Notes under the pieces: generated by a model
Database searches by the model: none
What the model was told of the DNA's origin: nothing
What the model saw: only the letters and a program-made list of their open reading frames with translations
Shown: positions 1-9,727 of the stretch, in pieces
Layout of the letters: each line of letters opens with the position of its first letter
How positions within the stretch are numbered: position 1 is the stretch's first letter
Source of the DNA: Marinobacter psychrophilus
Lineage (GTDB): Bacteria; Pseudomonadota; Gammaproteobacteria; Pseudomonadales; Oleiphilaceae
Direction of reading: 5' to 3'
Length of the DNA: 64,000 nt
NCBI RefSeq assembly: GCF_001043175.1
Contig: NZ_CP011494.1
Location: forward strand, 1,240,001 to 1,304,000
Position numbers and translations under genes: made by a program

Positions 1-292
1 GCCTTGGCTGAGCTTCCTTGATGGCATAGGCAACGGTCTGGGCTACTCGGTGATGCTGCTCTTTGTCGCCTTCTTCCGTGAGTTGCTGGGCGCCGGTTCA
101 CTGTTTGGCGTTACCCTGATGCTGCCTGTCAGTCAAGGCGGTTGGTACGTCCCCAACGGGCTGTTGCTGTTGCCGCCCAGCGCGTTCTTTATCATTGGCA
201 TGGCAATTTGGGCCCTGCGCGCATGGAGACCCGAGCAAGTGGAAGAGGCAGACTTCAAAATGTCCCGCCACACCCATAAGGAGGCTTTCTGA
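1..292 (+). CDS. nqrD: Na+-translocating NADH:quinone reductase subunit D (partial, 3' end)
   Basis: This is the C-terminal ~96 codons of NqrD; the reading frame is open from base 2 and the start lies left of the window. NqrD is an integral membrane subunit of the Na+-pumping NADH:ubiquinone oxidoreductase and, with NqrE, holds an intramembrane iron centre. The visible part contains hydrophobic membrane segments, a central stretch typical of the NqrD/RnfE family ([18 protein letters not shown]) and a charged tail. Its TGA overlaps the ATG of nqrE by one base (TGATG), so the two are translationally coupled. Confidence 0.95.
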   Translation, partial: PWLSFLDGIGNGLGYSVMLLFVAFFRELLGAGSLFGVTLMLPVSQGGWYVPNGLLLLPPSAFFIIGMAIWALRAWRPEQVEEADFKMSRHTHKEAF

Positions 293-900
293 TGGAGCAT
301 TACATCAGTCTGCTGGTTAAGGCTATTTTTGTTGAAAACATGGCTTTGGCCTTTTTTCTGGGTATGTGTACCTTCCTGGCGATCTCTAAAAAGATCGAAG
401 CCGCAACTGGCCTGGGTATTGCCGTGGTGGTGGTGCTGACCCTCACCGTGCCGGTGAACAACCTGATCTACAACAATATTCTGCGTGAAGGTGCGTTGTC
501 TTGGGCCGGATTGCCTAACACAGACCTGAGCTTTTTGGGATTGATTACGTACATTGGCGTAATCGCTGCGATTGTGCAGATCATGGAAATGGTTCTGGAT
601 AAGTACATGCCGGCGCTGTACGCCGCACTTGGGGTGTTTCTGCCGCTTATTACAGTGAACTGCGCCATTTTGGGTGCGGCCCTGTTCATGGTCGAGCGCG
701 ACTACACCTTCGGTGAGAGTGTGGTGTACGGTTTCGGTGCCGGCGTAGGTTGGGCACTGGCGATTGTGGCTTTGGCCGGCATTCGGGAAAAACTTAAGTA
801 CAGCGACGTACCGGAAGGCCTGCGGGGCTTGGGCATAACCTTTATTACCGTAGGTTTGATGTCGTTGGGCTTTATGTCTTTCTCCGGCATTTCCCTGTAA
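292..900 (+). CDS. nqrE: Na+-translocating NADH:quinone reductase subunit E
   Basis: NqrE is the 202-residue membrane partner of NqrD in the Na+-NQR complex of the inner membrane; length matches the family. About six transmembrane helices are visible. The motif [16 protein letters not shown] near residue 15 and [12 protein letters not shown] near residue 120 carry the conserved cysteines that bind the iron cofactor shared with NqrD. The start overlaps the nqrD stop, and nqrF follows after 39 bases, so all belong to one nqr operon running in from the left. Confidence 0.96.
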   Translation: MEHYISLLVKAIFVENMALAFFLGMCTFLAISKKIEAATGLGIAVVVVLTLTVPVNNLIYNNILREGALSWAGLPNTDLSFLGLITYIGVIAAIVQIMEMVLDKYMPALYAALGVFLPLITVNCAILGAALFMVERDYTFGESVVYGFGAGVGWALAIVALAGIREKLKYSDVPEGLRGLGITFITVGLMSLGFMSFSGISL

Positions 901-939
901 TTCACACCCGGTGATTCGGATAAACGAAAAGGCGAGACC

Positions 940-2166
940 ATGAATACAGAAATTATTCTCGGCGTAGTCATGTTCACTGTGATTGTTCTGGCGCTGGTCG
1001 CGATTATCCTCGCGGCCCGTTCAAAACTGGTCAGTACCGGTGATGTGACGATTGAAATCAATGATGACCCCGAGCACACGGTGCAAACCGAAGCCGGTGG
1101 GAAACTGCTGAACACATTGTCCGGCAGTGGTATCTTTTTGTCGTCTGCCTGTGGCGGAGGCGGAACTTGCGCCCAGTGCAAGTGCAAGGTTTTTGAAGGT
1201 GGCGGCGCTATGTTGGCCACGGAAAGAACCCACTTCACTAACCGGGAAGAAAAAGAAGGCTGGCGTCTGTCGTGCCAGGTTCCGGTAAAGCAGAACATGA
1301 AAATTGAAGTGCCGGAAGAGTTTTTCGGTGTGAAGAAGTGGGAATGTGAAGTGGTAAGTAACCACAATCAGGCCACCTTTATTAAAGAGCTGATTCTGAA
1401 GTTGCCTGAGGGCGAAGAAGTCGACTTCCGTGCGGGCGGTTACGTTCAGCTGGAATGCCCGGAGTACGAAATCGACTTCAAGAAATTTGCGATCGAAGAA
1501 AAGTTCCGAGAAGATTGGGATAAGCACGATATCTGGCGCTATAAGGCCATCAACAAAGAAGACACGATCCGCGCTTACTCCATGGCCAACTATCCGGAAG
1601 AGAAAGGCGTGTTGAAGTTTAACATCCGTATCGCAACGCCCCCTCCGGGCACCGACCACAACCCGGGAATCATGTCGAGCTTCGTTTTTGATTTGGAGCC
1701 AGGGGACAAGATGACCGTGATGGGTCCGTTTGGTGAGTTCTTTGCTAAAAAGACCGATGCAGAAATGGTGTTTGTGGGTGGCGGTGCCGGTATGGCGCCC
1801 ATGCGTTCCCTCATCTTTGACCAACTCAAACGTCTGAACTCCAAGCGCAAGATCAGCTTCTGGTATGGCGCACGTAGCGTACGGGAAATGTTCTACGTCG
1901 AAGACTTTGACGGTTTGGCCAAAGAAAATGATAACTTTGTGTGGCATGTGGCTTTGTCTGACCCCCAGCCAAACGACGACTGGAGTGGTGACACCGGATT
2001 TATCCACAATGTGCTGTTTGAAAATTACTTGAAAGATCACCCGGCACCCGAAGACTGCGAGTTTTACATGTGCGGGCCGCCCATCATGAACGCATCGGTT
2101 ATCAAGATGCTGAAAGATCTGGGTGTAGAAGATGAAAATATTATGCTGGATGACTTCGGAGGCTAG
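940..2166 (+). CDS. nqrF: Na+-translocating NADH:quinone reductase subunit F
   Basis: NqrF is the electron-entry subunit of Na+-NQR: it oxidises NADH through FAD and passes electrons to a 2Fe-2S cluster. The 408 residues show an N-terminal membrane anchor (about 5-27), a ferredoxin-like domain with cluster ligands Cys71, Cys77, Cys80 ([10 protein letters not shown]) and Cys112, an FAD domain with RAYSMANYP, and a C-terminal NAD-binding domain with [11 protein letters not shown] and [10 protein letters not shown]. It is the last structural subunit in the operon, with the maturation genes apbE and nqrM directly behind it. Full length and intact. Confidence 0.97.
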   Translation: MNTEIILGVVMFTVIVLALVAIILAARSKLVSTGDVTIEINDDPEHTVQTEAGGKLLNTLSGSGIFLSSACGGGGTCAQCKCKVFEGGGAMLATERTHFTNREEKEGWRLSCQVPVKQNMKIEVPEEFFGVKKWECEVVSNHNQATFIKELILKLPEGEEVDFRAGGYVQLECPEYEIDFKKFAIEEKFREDWDKHDIWRYKAINKEDTIRAYSMANYPEEKGVLKFNIRIATPPPGTDHNPGIMSSFVFDLEPGDKMTVMGPFGEFFAKKTDAEMVFVGGGAGMAPMRSLIFDQLKRLNSKRKISFWYGARSVREMFYVEDFDGLAKENDNFVWHVALSDPQPNDDWSGDTGFIHNVLFENYLKDHPAPEDCEFYMCGPPIMNASVIKMLKDLGVEDENIMLDDFGG

Positions 2167-2176
2167 TAAAATCCCG

Positions 2177-3256
2177 ATGCTATTCAATGTAGTTAAACCC
2201 GCCCGGGCGGTCATGACCAGTGTGTTTTTTGCACTGGTTGTGGCGGCCTTGGCGGGTTGTTCGTTTAAGCCGGATCAACAGATCTGGGAAATCTCCGGGC
2301 CGATCTTTGGTACTCGATACCACATCAGTGTGGTCATGGAAGACGACCAGGTTCGGCTTCAGCAGCTTGCTGGAGGCATTGAGCAGGTTCTGGATGGCGT
2401 AGATGCTGCTATGTCTACCTGGCGCGAAGATTCCGAGCTTTCACGCTTCAACTCGCTGCCAGACCAGTCCGATTGGACCGCATTATCAGCATCCTTATAC
2501 ACCGTGCTGCTGGAAGCAGAAACGGTGTCAGAGCTCACTGACGGCGCCTTTGATGTCACCATAGGCCCTGTGGTCAATTTATGGGGTTTTGGCCCGGATG
2601 CGCGGCCAGACAAAGTGCCAGATAAAGTCACGTTGGCCAGAATATTGGGCCGCACCGGTCATGACAAAATCGAACTGCGAGATCAGCCCCCGGGCATACG
2701 TACCAGTGAAACGCAGTATCTGGATTTGAGTGCCATTGCCAAAGGCTTTGGCGTTGACGAAGTTGGCCGTTATTTGGTTGCCGAAGGTATTAGCAATTAT
2801 CTGGTTGAAATTGGCGGTGAAGTCAGTGTAGGAGGGCGCAAGCCCGATGGTTCGGCCTGGCGCCTGGCCATCGAAACACCCGGAGATGCCGCCGAGCAGG
2901 TGAATCGTATCGTTGCGTTGGGCGGAGCCTCAGCCGTGGATGGTGCCCGGAATTATCGTGCCCTCGCCACGTCCGGTGACTATCGTAACTATTACGAATT
3001 TGATGGACAGCGCTATTCCCATACACTGGACCCGCAAACCGGTAAACCGATTACCCATAACTTGGCGTCGGTCACCGTAATTGAGGAAAACTGTATGCGC
3101 GCTGACGCTCTGGCCACCGGCTTTACTGTGATGGGGTTCGAGGATGCTATGGCGCTGGCGGTTCGCCACAACATACCGGCTTATTTTATAGTGCGCGGTG
3201 AGGCGGGGTTTGAAAGCCACTACACACCGGCATTTTCATCATTTATTACCCAGTAG
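2177..3256 (+). CDS. apbE: FAD:protein FMN transferase, lipoprotein (flavin insertion into Na+-NQR)
   Basis: ApbE covalently attaches FMN to threonines of NqrB and NqrC. The chosen start (2177) lies 10 bases after the nqrF stop and gives a signal peptide ending in the lipobox LAGC (Cys28), so this is a periplasm-facing lipoprotein. Family signatures include MSTWREDSELSRFN, the core DLSAIAKGFGVD, the EIGGEV segment and THTLDPQTG-like SHTLDPQTGKPI. An alternative Met at 2213 would give a shorter signal peptide. Its place between nqrF and nqrM is the usual one and fits a dedicated maturation role. Confidence 0.93.
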   Translation: MLFNVVKPARAVMTSVFFALVVAALAGCSFKPDQQIWEISGPIFGTRYHISVVMEDDQVRLQQLAGGIEQVLDGVDAAMSTWREDSELSRFNSLPDQSDWTALSASLYTVLLEAETVSELTDGAFDVTIGPVVNLWGFGPDARPDKVPDKVTLARILGRTGHDKIELRDQPPGIRTSETQYLDLSAIAKGFGVDEVGRYLVAEGISNYLVEIGGEVSVGGRKPDGSAWRLAIETPGDAAEQVNRIVALGGASAVDGARNYRALATSGDYRNYYEFDGQRYSHTLDPQTGKPITHNLASVTVIEENCMRADALATGFTVMGFEDAMALAVRHNIPAYFIVRGEAGFESHYTPAFSSFITQ

Positions 3257-3268
3257 CGGGAGAACAGC

Positions 3269-3508
3269 ATGGGTACCTTTTTTTTGGTGTTTTTTATTGT
3301 GATTCTGCTGATAGCGGGCATGTCGGTGGGCGTTATTTTTGGCCGCAAACCGATCAGCGGTACCTGTGGCGGCATTGGTGCGCTGGGGATCAGTTCCTCT
3401 TGCGAGTTATGCGGCGGTAACACCCAGAAATGTGAAGAAAATAGTGAGCGTGTTAGTGGCGAAGCGAATAACAGTCTGGGCTACGATGCCACTCGCCCTA
3501 AAAACTGA
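3269..3508 (+). CDS. nqrM: Na+-NQR maturation protein NqrM (DUF539)
   Basis: A 79-residue protein with one N-terminal transmembrane helix (about 3-23) followed by a cysteine-rich tail: GTCGG, then SSCELCGG and QKC, four cysteines spaced as in NqrM. NqrM is needed to assemble the iron centre between NqrD and NqrE. It follows apbE by 12 bases with an upstream GGGAG, so it is the last gene of the nqr-apbE-nqrM operon. Short but well supported by motif and position. Confidence 0.93.
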   Translation: MGTFFLVFFIVILLIAGMSVGVIFGRKPISGTCGGIGALGISSSCELCGGNTQKCEENSERVSGEANNSLGYDATRPKN

Positions 3509-3563
3509 GCTAAAACAGACAATAACGTACAATTTGAGACCCAGATAAGGAGTTACTGCGGGT

Positions 3564-4955
3564 ATGCCAGAGCATCAATACGACGTAGTGGTTATCGGCG
3601 CCGGACCGTCCGGCGAAGGTGCCGCGATGAACGCAACGAAAAACGGCAAGCGCGTAGCCATTGTTGAAGACAAAAACACCGTAGGCGGCAACTGTACCCA
3701 CTGGGGTACCATTCCTTCGAAAGCCCTGCGTCACTCGGTCAAGCAGATCATCACCTTTAACACCAATCAAATGTTCCGTGATATCGGCGAGCCGCGTTGG
3801 TTCTCGTTTCCGCGTGTTTTGCAGAATGCTCAAAAGGTGATTGGTACACAGGTTAAACAGCGCACCCAATTCTATTCCCGCAACCGCATTGATCTGGTCA
3901 ACGGTAGCGCCTCGTTTGTGGGTAAAAACGAGCTGGAAGTACGCGGTAGCAAAGGCGTGGAAACCCTACACTTCAAGCAGGCGATTATTGCTTCGGGCTC
4001 GCGCCCCTATTTGCCGCCAGATTTGAACTTTCGTCATCACCGCATTTACAATTCAGACACGGTTCTGAGCCTGTCCCACACGCCGCGCACCTTAATTATT
4101 TATGGCGCAGGGGTGATTGGTTCGGAGTACGCCTCTATCTTCGCCGGGCTTGGCGTAAAAGTGGATTTAATCAATCCGGGTAGCCGCTTGCTGACTTTCC
4201 TGGACGACGATATTTCTGACGCCCTGAGTTATCACCTGCGCAACAACGGCGTTCTGGTGCGGCACAATGAAGAATACGAATCCGTAGACGGCGACGACCA
4301 CGGCGTGGTGCTGTCTCTTAAATCTGGTAAGAAAATTCGGGCGGACGCGTTCCTGTGGTGTAACGGTCGCACCGGTAACACTGACAAACTGGCGTTGGAA
4401 AACATTGGTTTGCAGGCCAATGGCCGCGGCCAACTGTCGGTAGACGACCATTACCGCACCGAGGTAGAGAACATTTATGCCGTCGGAGATGTTATTGGCT
4501 GGCCCAGCCTGGCCAGTGCCGCCTATGACCAGGGCCGGTCTGCCTCCTCTGACATTGTCCAAGACGATTACTTCCGCTTTGTGTCGGACGTGCCAACCGG
4601 CATTTATACCATTCCAGAAATCAGTTCGGTGGGTAAAACCGAGCGCGAACTGACCGAGGCAAAAGTGCCCTACGAGCTGGGCCAAGCGTTCTTTAAGGAT
4701 TTGGCTCGGGCGCAGATTACCGGGGAGCCGGTGGGCATGCTGAAAATTCTGTTCCACCGTGAAACCCGTGAAATTTTGGGTATTCACTGTTTTGGTGACC
4801 AAGCTGCAGAGATTGTCCACATCGGCCAGGCCATCATGAATCAGAAAGGTGACGCAAACTCGCTCAACTACTTCATCAATACCACGTTCAACTACCCGAC
4901 CATGGCAGAAGCCTATCGGGTAGCCGCGCTGAACGGACTGAACCGGATTTTCTAG
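3564..4955 (+). CDS. sthA: Soluble pyridine nucleotide transhydrogenase
   Basis: SthA is a cytosolic FAD flavoprotein that moves reducing equivalents between NADPH and NAD+. Its 463 residues match the family. Visible motifs are the N-terminal FAD site ([13 protein letters not shown]), the altered redox loop [13 protein letters not shown], where the second redox cysteine of classical disulfide reductases is replaced as is normal for SthA, a central NAD(P) motif [11 protein letters not shown], and the [16 protein letters not shown] flavin segment. The C-terminal dimerisation domain is intact. It lies 55 bases after nqrM and may be co-transcribed. Confidence 0.95.
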   Translation: MPEHQYDVVVIGAGPSGEGAAMNATKNGKRVAIVEDKNTVGGNCTHWGTIPSKALRHSVKQIITFNTNQMFRDIGEPRWFSFPRVLQNAQKVIGTQVKQRTQFYSRNRIDLVNGSASFVGKNELEVRGSKGVETLHFKQAIIASGSRPYLPPDLNFRHHRIYNSDTVLSLSHTPRTLIIYGAGVIGSEYASIFAGLGVKVDLINPGSRLLTFLDDDISDALSYHLRNNGVLVRHNEEYESVDGDDHGVVLSLKSGKKIRADAFLWCNGRTGNTDKLALENIGLQANGRGQLSVDDHYRTEVENIYAVGDVIGWPSLASAAYDQGRSASSDIVQDDYFRFVSDVPTGIYTIPEISSVGKTERELTEAKVPYELGQAFFKDLARAQITGEPVGMLKILFHRETREILGIHCFGDQAAEIVHIGQAIMNQKGDANSLNYFINTTFNYPTMAEAYRVAALNGLNRIF

Positions 4956-4960
4956 CGGTT

Positions 4961-5758
4961 TTAGTGAGTGCCCGTCGCCTGCTGATTGCCCGGCGCAGCG
5001 ACCCCACTGTTGTCGGGCAGAGCCCGCTGGTGACGGGTGCGATTGTCAAAGTAGGTTATGGTGCTGGTCGGGTAGTCGGTAATAATGCTGTCTACCCCCA
5101 TTTTTTCCAGTTCCAGCATGTCGAAAATACGGTTTACCGTCCACGCCGACACGTGCATACCCTTGCGGTGGGCGTCGTCTACCAGCTCTTTGCTGAGCAA
5201 CTTCCAGTTAATGCACAGGTATTCCACTTCCAGGCGGCTGGCAATGCTCATGGGCCGAGGAAATTTGCGTTCTGCCACCAGCCCCAACCGAATATTGCGG
5301 TTACGCCGGCGAATTTCCTTTAAAAAGTGAATATCGGACGAGGTTACGGCCACTTTGTCATAAAGCCGCCGTGCCTGAATGATTTCCGTTAGCCGGTTGC
5401 TGAGCACATTCATGCGCGGGGATTTATCGCTTTTGACTTCCAGCTGCAAGTGTTCAAGGTCGTCAAACTGGTCCAGCAACTGATCCAGGCTGGGAATCCC
5501 CACCGGGCTCGGCCAGGAACTGACGTTGCGGCGCGCGTCCATTCGGGTCAGCTCTGCCAGAGTGTATTTGCTAACGTGCCCTTTAAACGTCGTTGTACGA
5601 TTTACCGTTAAATCGTGTACCAGCACTGGAATGCCGTCTTTAGACAGCACCAAGTCCAGCTCAAAGTGGCGTATGCCCTGGCGGTGGGCATGGACAAAGC
5701 CCTCCAGGGTGTTTTCTGGAGCTTCGCCTTTGGCACCGCGGTGTCCGTATACAATCAT
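4961..5758 (-). CDS. Glycerophosphodiester phosphodiesterase (UgpQ-like)
   Basis: A cytosolic GDPD-family TIM-barrel enzyme that hydrolyses glycerophosphodiesters to glycerol 3-phosphate and an alcohol. The catalytic N-terminal motif is HRGAKGEAPENT, followed by FELDLVLSKDGIPVLVHD with the metal and catalytic residues, and the C-terminal WTVN and DSIITDYP segments. The start at 5758 is chosen because the protein then begins just before the HRG motif and its ATG overlaps the TGA of the upstream DAHP synthase (ATGA); the longer upstream frame lies inside that gene. No signal peptide. The C-terminal ~25 residues are low-complexity. Confidence 0.9.
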   Translation of the reverse strand: MIVYGHRGAKGEAPENTLEGFVHAHRQGIRHFELDLVLSKDGIPVLVHDLTVNRTTTFKGHVSKYTLAELTRMDARRNVSSWPSPVGIPSLDQLLDQFDDLEHLQLEVKSDKSPRMNVLSNRLTEIIQARRLYDKVAVTSSDIHFLKEIRRRNRNIRLGLVAERKFPRPMSIASRLEVEYLCINWKLLSKELVDDAHRKGMHVSAWTVNRIFDMLELEKMGVDSIITDYPTSTITYFDNRTRHQRALPDNSGVAAPGNQQATGTH

Positions 5759-6882
5759 TTGGCCATTGAATCCTGAACAGTCTGATAAATCGCCTGGCGT
5801 TTTTTCCAGGTGTCGTGGCACAGACGGATGTCTTCCAGGTACGCCGGCAATTCGTTCATCAGCAGCGCCTGAGGACCGTCTACCAGAGCTTTCTCTGGCT
5901 TTGGGTGGAAATCTACCAATACCATGTTGGCGCCAGCTACAACGCCCTGTGCGGTGGCGTGCATCACTTCCAGAATGCCATCTGGCGCGCGGTCACGGCT
6001 GCCCACAGAGTGAGACGGGTCAATACACACCGGCATGCGGGTCAGGCGTTTTACCGTGGGCACGTGGGCGAAATCCACCATGTTGCGGTGGGGCTGGCCC
6101 GCTTCGGTTTTCATACCACGTAGACAGAAAATGACGTTGGCATTGCCTTCCGACGCCAAGTATTCCGCCGCGTTCAAAGACTCGTTAAGAGTAATGCCGA
6201 AGCCACGCTTGAGCAGCGCCGGGTAAGTGCTCTGGCGACCAATGGCCTTCAGAAGCTCAAAGTTCTGGGTATTGCGAGTACCAATTTGCAGCATGACGCC
6301 GGTAGGGCGCCCCAGCTTTTCCAGGCAGGTATCGATTTCTTCAATGTGGCTTTCATGGGTAATCTCCATGGCCACCACCTTGATGCCGTGCTTGCCGGCT
6401 TTTTCAAACACCCAGGGCAAGCAGCCTTTGCCGTGGCCTTGAAACGAATAGGGGTTGGTGCGTGGCTTGTACGCACCCATGCGGGTACACACTTCGCCGT
6501 GCTGTTCCAGCGCCTGCATCATTTGCTCGACGTGTTCGGGCACATCCACCGCACACAGGCCGGCAAAAATGTTCAGGTTGGACTGGTTGAATTCAACGCC
6601 GTTATAGGTAAAGCCGTTTTGACGATTGTCGTCTTTATGGCGTCCCAGAATTCGGTAATCTTCGGAAATGCGGATAGCCCGTTCGACCGCCGGCAGCGCT
6701 TCAATGTCTTCCTTATTCAGGCCTTTGGTGTTGCCCAGTAAATATACTTCGGTTAACCGCTGTTTGGCACCCTGGATTTCGTGAACGCGTACTGAAACAC
6801 CTGGTAAATTTTCTAGGAAATTCAACGTAGTGCGATAAGCGTCGCTGTCCATCGGTGTGTCAGGGTAAAGAATGGCTAGCAT
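5755..6882 (-). CDS. 3-deoxy-7-phosphoheptulonate (DAHP) synthase, class I-beta-like
   Basis: This enzyme condenses phosphoenolpyruvate and erythrose 4-phosphate, the first step of the shikimate pathway. It has an N-terminal extension of about 90 residues resembling the ferredoxin-like domain of the I-beta subgroup, then the barrel with NPYSFQGHGKGC, MLQIGTRNTQNFELL, LLKRGFG, VIFCLRGMKTE, CIDPSHSVGSRD and VDFHPKPEKALVDGPQ. Those motifs place it nearer to the beta group (and to sialate synthase-type barrels) than to E. coli AroFGH. GAGGA lies upstream of the start. It is translationally coupled to the glycerophosphodiesterase, an unusual pairing. Confidence 0.9.
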   Translation of the reverse strand: MLAILYPDTPMDSDAYRTTLNFLENLPGVSVRVHEIQGAKQRLTEVYLLGNTKGLNKEDIEALPAVERAIRISEDYRILGRHKDDNRQNGFTYNGVEFNQSNLNIFAGLCAVDVPEHVEQMMQALEQHGEVCTRMGAYKPRTNPYSFQGHGKGCLPWVFEKAGKHGIKVVAMEITHESHIEEIDTCLEKLGRPTGVMLQIGTRNTQNFELLKAIGRQSTYPALLKRGFGITLNESLNAAEYLASEGNANVIFCLRGMKTEAGQPHRNMVDFAHVPTVKRLTRMPVCIDPSHSVGSRDRAPDGILEVMHATAQGVVAGANMVLVDFHPKPEKALVDGPQALLMNELPAYLEDIRLCHDTWKKRQAIYQTVQDSMAK

Positions 6883-7104
6883 GGGTGTGTCCTCAAGGTT
6901 TGTTGCGCAACTTCCGCGCGGTGCCGAGCCTGTATGTATTCCCGGTGATTAAGTTGAAGCAGTTCTGCAATTCGGCTAAGTAAGGTGTTCTTCGTATTCG
7001 TCGGCATGCCCATCGGCAAAAGCCACCCACCAGTTATTCGACAGCACCGCGTGCTTGTTGTCTTGGCTTAGATGGCTATCAAGGGCCGGTTCGAATTCAA
7101 CAGC
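6883..7104. other. Intergenic stretch between the DAHP synthase and tal genes
   Basis: No recognised gene. The minus strand keeps an open frame of about 40 codons (near 7089 down to 6968) reading ...LSNNWWVAFADGHADEYEEHLT and then a stop, but no ATG start is in place. It could be the end of a lost small gene or chance. The promoter of the DAHP synthase operon probably lies in its lower-coordinate part. Confidence 0.4.
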
Positions 7105-8073
7105 TCAGCCGATGGCTTCGGCCCGTTGGCGTATCCGCGCTTCCAGTTTCAGCTGGTCGGCCGCAAAGAGCCGAATGCCGTCTGCCAGCTTTTCGGTCGC
7201 CATGGCATCGTTGTTTGAATCCCAGCGGAACTGCTTTTCATCCATGTGGATGCGCTTGTCTTTCGAACGAGCATCTTCCGGGCTGAGCTTGCATTCAAGA
7301 ACACCCGTTTCGTTCTGGAGCGCCTGCATCAGTACTGGGCTTATGGTGAGACGGTCACAGCCGGCCAACATTTCAATTTGCCCGATGTTGCGGAAACTGG
7401 CGCCCATCACTGCGGTGTTGAAATCGTTGGTTTTGTAGTAATTGTAGATACGCGCTACCGACAGCACGCCCGGGTCTTCACTGGCTGAAAAACTGTCGCG
7501 ACCGCTGTCTGCCAGATGCCAGTCCATAATACGGCCAACGAACGGTGAAATCAGCGTGACCCCGGCCTGTGCACAGGCAACGGCCTGGGCGAAGGAGAAC
7601 AGCAGAGTAAGGTTGCAGCGAATGCCTTCTTTTTCAAGCTGCTCGGCGGCTTTGATGCCTTCCCAAGTGGCGGCAATCTTGATCAGCACTCGCTGGGTAT
7701 CAATACCCTGTTGGTCATAAAGCGCGACCATCCGCCGTGCGCGCGACAGTGTGCCGATGGTGTCAAACGACAGGCGGGCGTCTACCTCGGTAGACACCAC
7801 GCCAGGAATCAGTCGCAGAATTTCGCCACCAGCCAATACCGCCAGAATATCGGTAGCCAAACCAAGCCGGCCCGAACTTGCGCCAGCCTGACGTTTTGCC
7901 GCGGCAATGGCCTTGTCGACCATCGGCTGGTAAGCGGCAGATTCAACGGCTTTGAGCAGAAGTGACGGATTGGTGGTGGCATCTTGCGGGCGCCAGGCGG
8001 CAATGGCATCGAGATCGCCGGTGTCAGCCACGACAGTGGTCATGGTTTTCAGTTGCTCAAGCTTGTTGCTCAT
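7105..8073 (-). CDS. tal: Transaldolase
   Basis: A 322-residue class I transaldolase of the TalB type, acting in the non-oxidative pentose phosphate pathway by moving a dihydroxyacetone unit between sugar phosphates. The N-terminal motif [12 protein letters not shown] and the Schiff-base segment [12 protein letters not shown] are intact, with the lysine at residue 132 as in E. coli TalB. CNLTLLFS and [11 protein letters not shown] are also present. It stands alone, between dusA and the DAHP synthase on the same strand, which is metabolically sensible because it helps supply erythrose 4-phosphate. Confidence 0.96.
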   Translation of the reverse strand: MSNKLEQLKTMTTVVADTGDLDAIAAWRPQDATTNPSLLLKAVESAAYQPMVDKAIAAAKRQAGASSGRLGLATDILAVLAGGEILRLIPGVVSTEVDARLSFDTIGTLSRARRMVALYDQQGIDTQRVLIKIAATWEGIKAAEQLEKEGIRCNLTLLFSFAQAVACAQAGVTLISPFVGRIMDWHLADSGRDSFSASEDPGVLSVARIYNYYKTNDFNTAVMGASFRNIGQIEMLAGCDRLTISPVLMQALQNETGVLECKLSPEDARSKDKRIHMDEKQFRWDSNNDAMATEKLADGIRLFAADQLKLEARIRQRAEAIG

Positions 8074-8191
8074 TCGCGCTGATGTCCTGCTACGTCGGTT
8101 ACATTGGTAATAAAAGAGTACGAAACACTACAATAACGGGCCACAGCAGGTCGAACAAGATGACCAAAGGCTATTCAGCTATTAAATGGCA

Positions 8192-9253
8192 TTATGCTTC
8201 GGTAAATGCTGTGGCGGCGTCGATTTGTGGAACTTTGGCCAGAGCCTGGCGCAAAACATCGAGTCCAGCGCCTGGTTTGTGGGCGTTTTCGCTGATGTAA
8301 CGGCGGAATTGGCGCCCACCCGGAATACCGTGGAACAATCCCAGCATGTGTCTGGAAATATGGCCCAGATACACACCGCGCGCCAGCTCTTGTTCAATAA
8401 ACGGGTACATAGCTTCCAGAGCTTCATGGCGGCTGACAGTCTTTTCCGGCTCTCCAAAAAACTCGCTGTCTACCTGGGTCAGAATCCACGGGTTATGGTA
8501 CGCCTCGCGGCCCAGCATAACGCCGTCGGAATGGACCAGATGCTGGTGGCATTCATTCACGGTTTTTATGCCACCGTTGATGATGATTTCCAGCTGCGGA
8601 TACTTTGCCTTCAAGCGATACACCCAATCGTATTTCAGCGGCGGCACATCGCGGTTTTCTTTTGGACTCAACCCTTCCAGTACCGCGATACGGGCGTGAA
8701 CGATAAAGGTTTTACAGCCCGCAGCTGCCACCGTCTCAATAAATCCGCACAGCTCGTCCCAGGATTCGCGGCCATTAATACCAATACGGTGTTTCACCGT
8801 GACCGGAATATCCGTAGCCGCCTGCATCGCCTTAAAGCCTTCAGCCACAATATCCGGATGGCCCATCAGGCAGGCGCCAATCATATTGTTCTGCACCTTG
8901 TCACTGGGACAGCCCACATTCAGATTCACCTCGCTAAACCCGAACTGCTGCGCCAGGTCCGCACAGTGCGCCAACTCGCCGGCATTGCTTCCACCTAACT
9001 GCAACGCCAGCGGATATTCTGCCGCGTTGTGGTGTAAAAACCGCTCGGTATCGCCGTGAATCAACGCGCCGGTGGTGACCATCTCGGTGTACAGCAGTGC
9101 GCGCTTACTGAGCTGGCGCGCCATGTAACGATAATGCGGCGTCGTCCAATCCATCATTGGCGCAACGCAGAAGCGCCGAGAAGGCTCTACGCCTGTGGTT
9201 ACGTGGCCTGAAGCCCTATTCTGTGGTGCTTTCATGTCGCTAATATTAACCAT
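8192..9253 (-). CDS. dusA: tRNA-dihydrouridine(20/20a) synthase
   Basis: DusA is an FMN-dependent enzyme that reduces uridine 20/20a in the tRNA D-loop. The 353 residues show the start of the barrel (FCVAPMMDWTTPHYRYMAR), the catalytic LNVGCPSDKVQNN with Cys115, VKHRIGI and VMLGREAYHNPW. The first ~24 residues are poorly conserved and no strong ribosome site precedes either Met1 or Met7 (9235), so the start is uncertain. The 5' end of dusA is a known integration site for islands that carry DusA-type integrases, and an integrase remnant lies immediately upstream, so this 5' end may have been rebuilt by insertion. Confidence 0.95.
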   Translation of the reverse strand: MVNISDMKAPQNRASGHVTTGVEPSRRFCVAPMMDWTTPHYRYMARQLSKRALLYTEMVTTGALIHGDTERFLHHNAAEYPLALQLGGSNAGELAHCADLAQQFGFSEVNLNVGCPSDKVQNNMIGACLMGHPDIVAEGFKAMQAATDIPVTVKHRIGINGRESWDELCGFIETVAAAGCKTFIVHARIAVLEGLSPKENRDVPPLKYDWVYRLKAKYPQLEIIINGGIKTVNECHQHLVHSDGVMLGREAYHNPWILTQVDSEFFGEPEKTVSRHEALEAMYPFIEQELARGVYLGHISRHMLGLFHGIPGGRQFRRYISENAHKPGAGLDVLRQALAKVPQIDAATAFTEA

Positions 9254-9287
9254 TTATTGCCTGTTTTATGCCATTTTCGTAGTCTGG

Positions 9288-9324
9288 GTGCTCCAAAATT
9301 GCTCCAGAAACTGGCTTGGAGCAC
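9288..9324. repeat. Inverted repeat at the 5' edge of dusA
   Basis: Two perfect 9-base arms, GTGCTCCAA (9288-9296) and TTGGAGCAC (9316-9324), separated by 19 bases that include a further GCTCCA copy. It sits between the dusA start and the integrase remnant. It may be part of an attachment or recombinase-binding region, but a transcription hairpin is also possible. Confidence 0.5.
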
Positions 9325-9348
9325 CGCACGAATGGAGCATTGAGCACC

Positions 9349-9683
9349 GTGGCCACCATTACTGCAAGAACCCGAGCCGATGGAACAAAATCGTATTGCG
9401 CTGCCATCCGCATAAAATGGAATGGCCGCATAGTATATAGCGAAAGTCTAACATTTGACCGTAAGGCTTTGGCGAAGGATTGGGCAAACCGCAGAGAATT
9501 GCCGCTTCAGGAGCCCTGTACGAAGCCGCCGAAACCTGCCACTGCGAATGGTTGGTAGCCAAGCCAGATCAGCGCAGCCGGCGACCCACGCGGGGGGAGC
9601 TGGTAAAGTTTGATATTGAGGAGTATCTGGCGGCCATAGCTGATATCTCTCAGGGTACTGAAGTGAGTCAGCCCGCGGGATGA
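9349..9683 (+). pseudogene. DusA-type tyrosine integrase, N-terminal remnant
   Basis: The frame beginning at GTG 9349 reads VATITARTRADGTKSY, then RIKWNGRIVYSES and FDRKALAKDWANRRE, the typical N-terminal SAM-like-domain opening of integrases that insert into dusA. At about 9500 the reading continues in another frame (GALYEAAE), so there is at least one frameshift, and the whole catalytic domain is absent. Roughly 110 codons of an expected ~350-400 survive. Its place right against the dusA 5' end is the strongest support. It marks an old insertion whose body has decayed or been deleted. Confidence 0.75.
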
Positions 9684-9727
9684 TGTCCAAGGCAATCAGT
9701 CCCCGCCTTATGCCTTTTTCGGTGTGG

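Noticed and set aside
1021..2214. 397-codon minus-strand frame opposite nqrF
   Set aside because: Exact shadow of the strongly supported nqrF gene; the protein shows no family pattern and the frame exists because of third-position bias.
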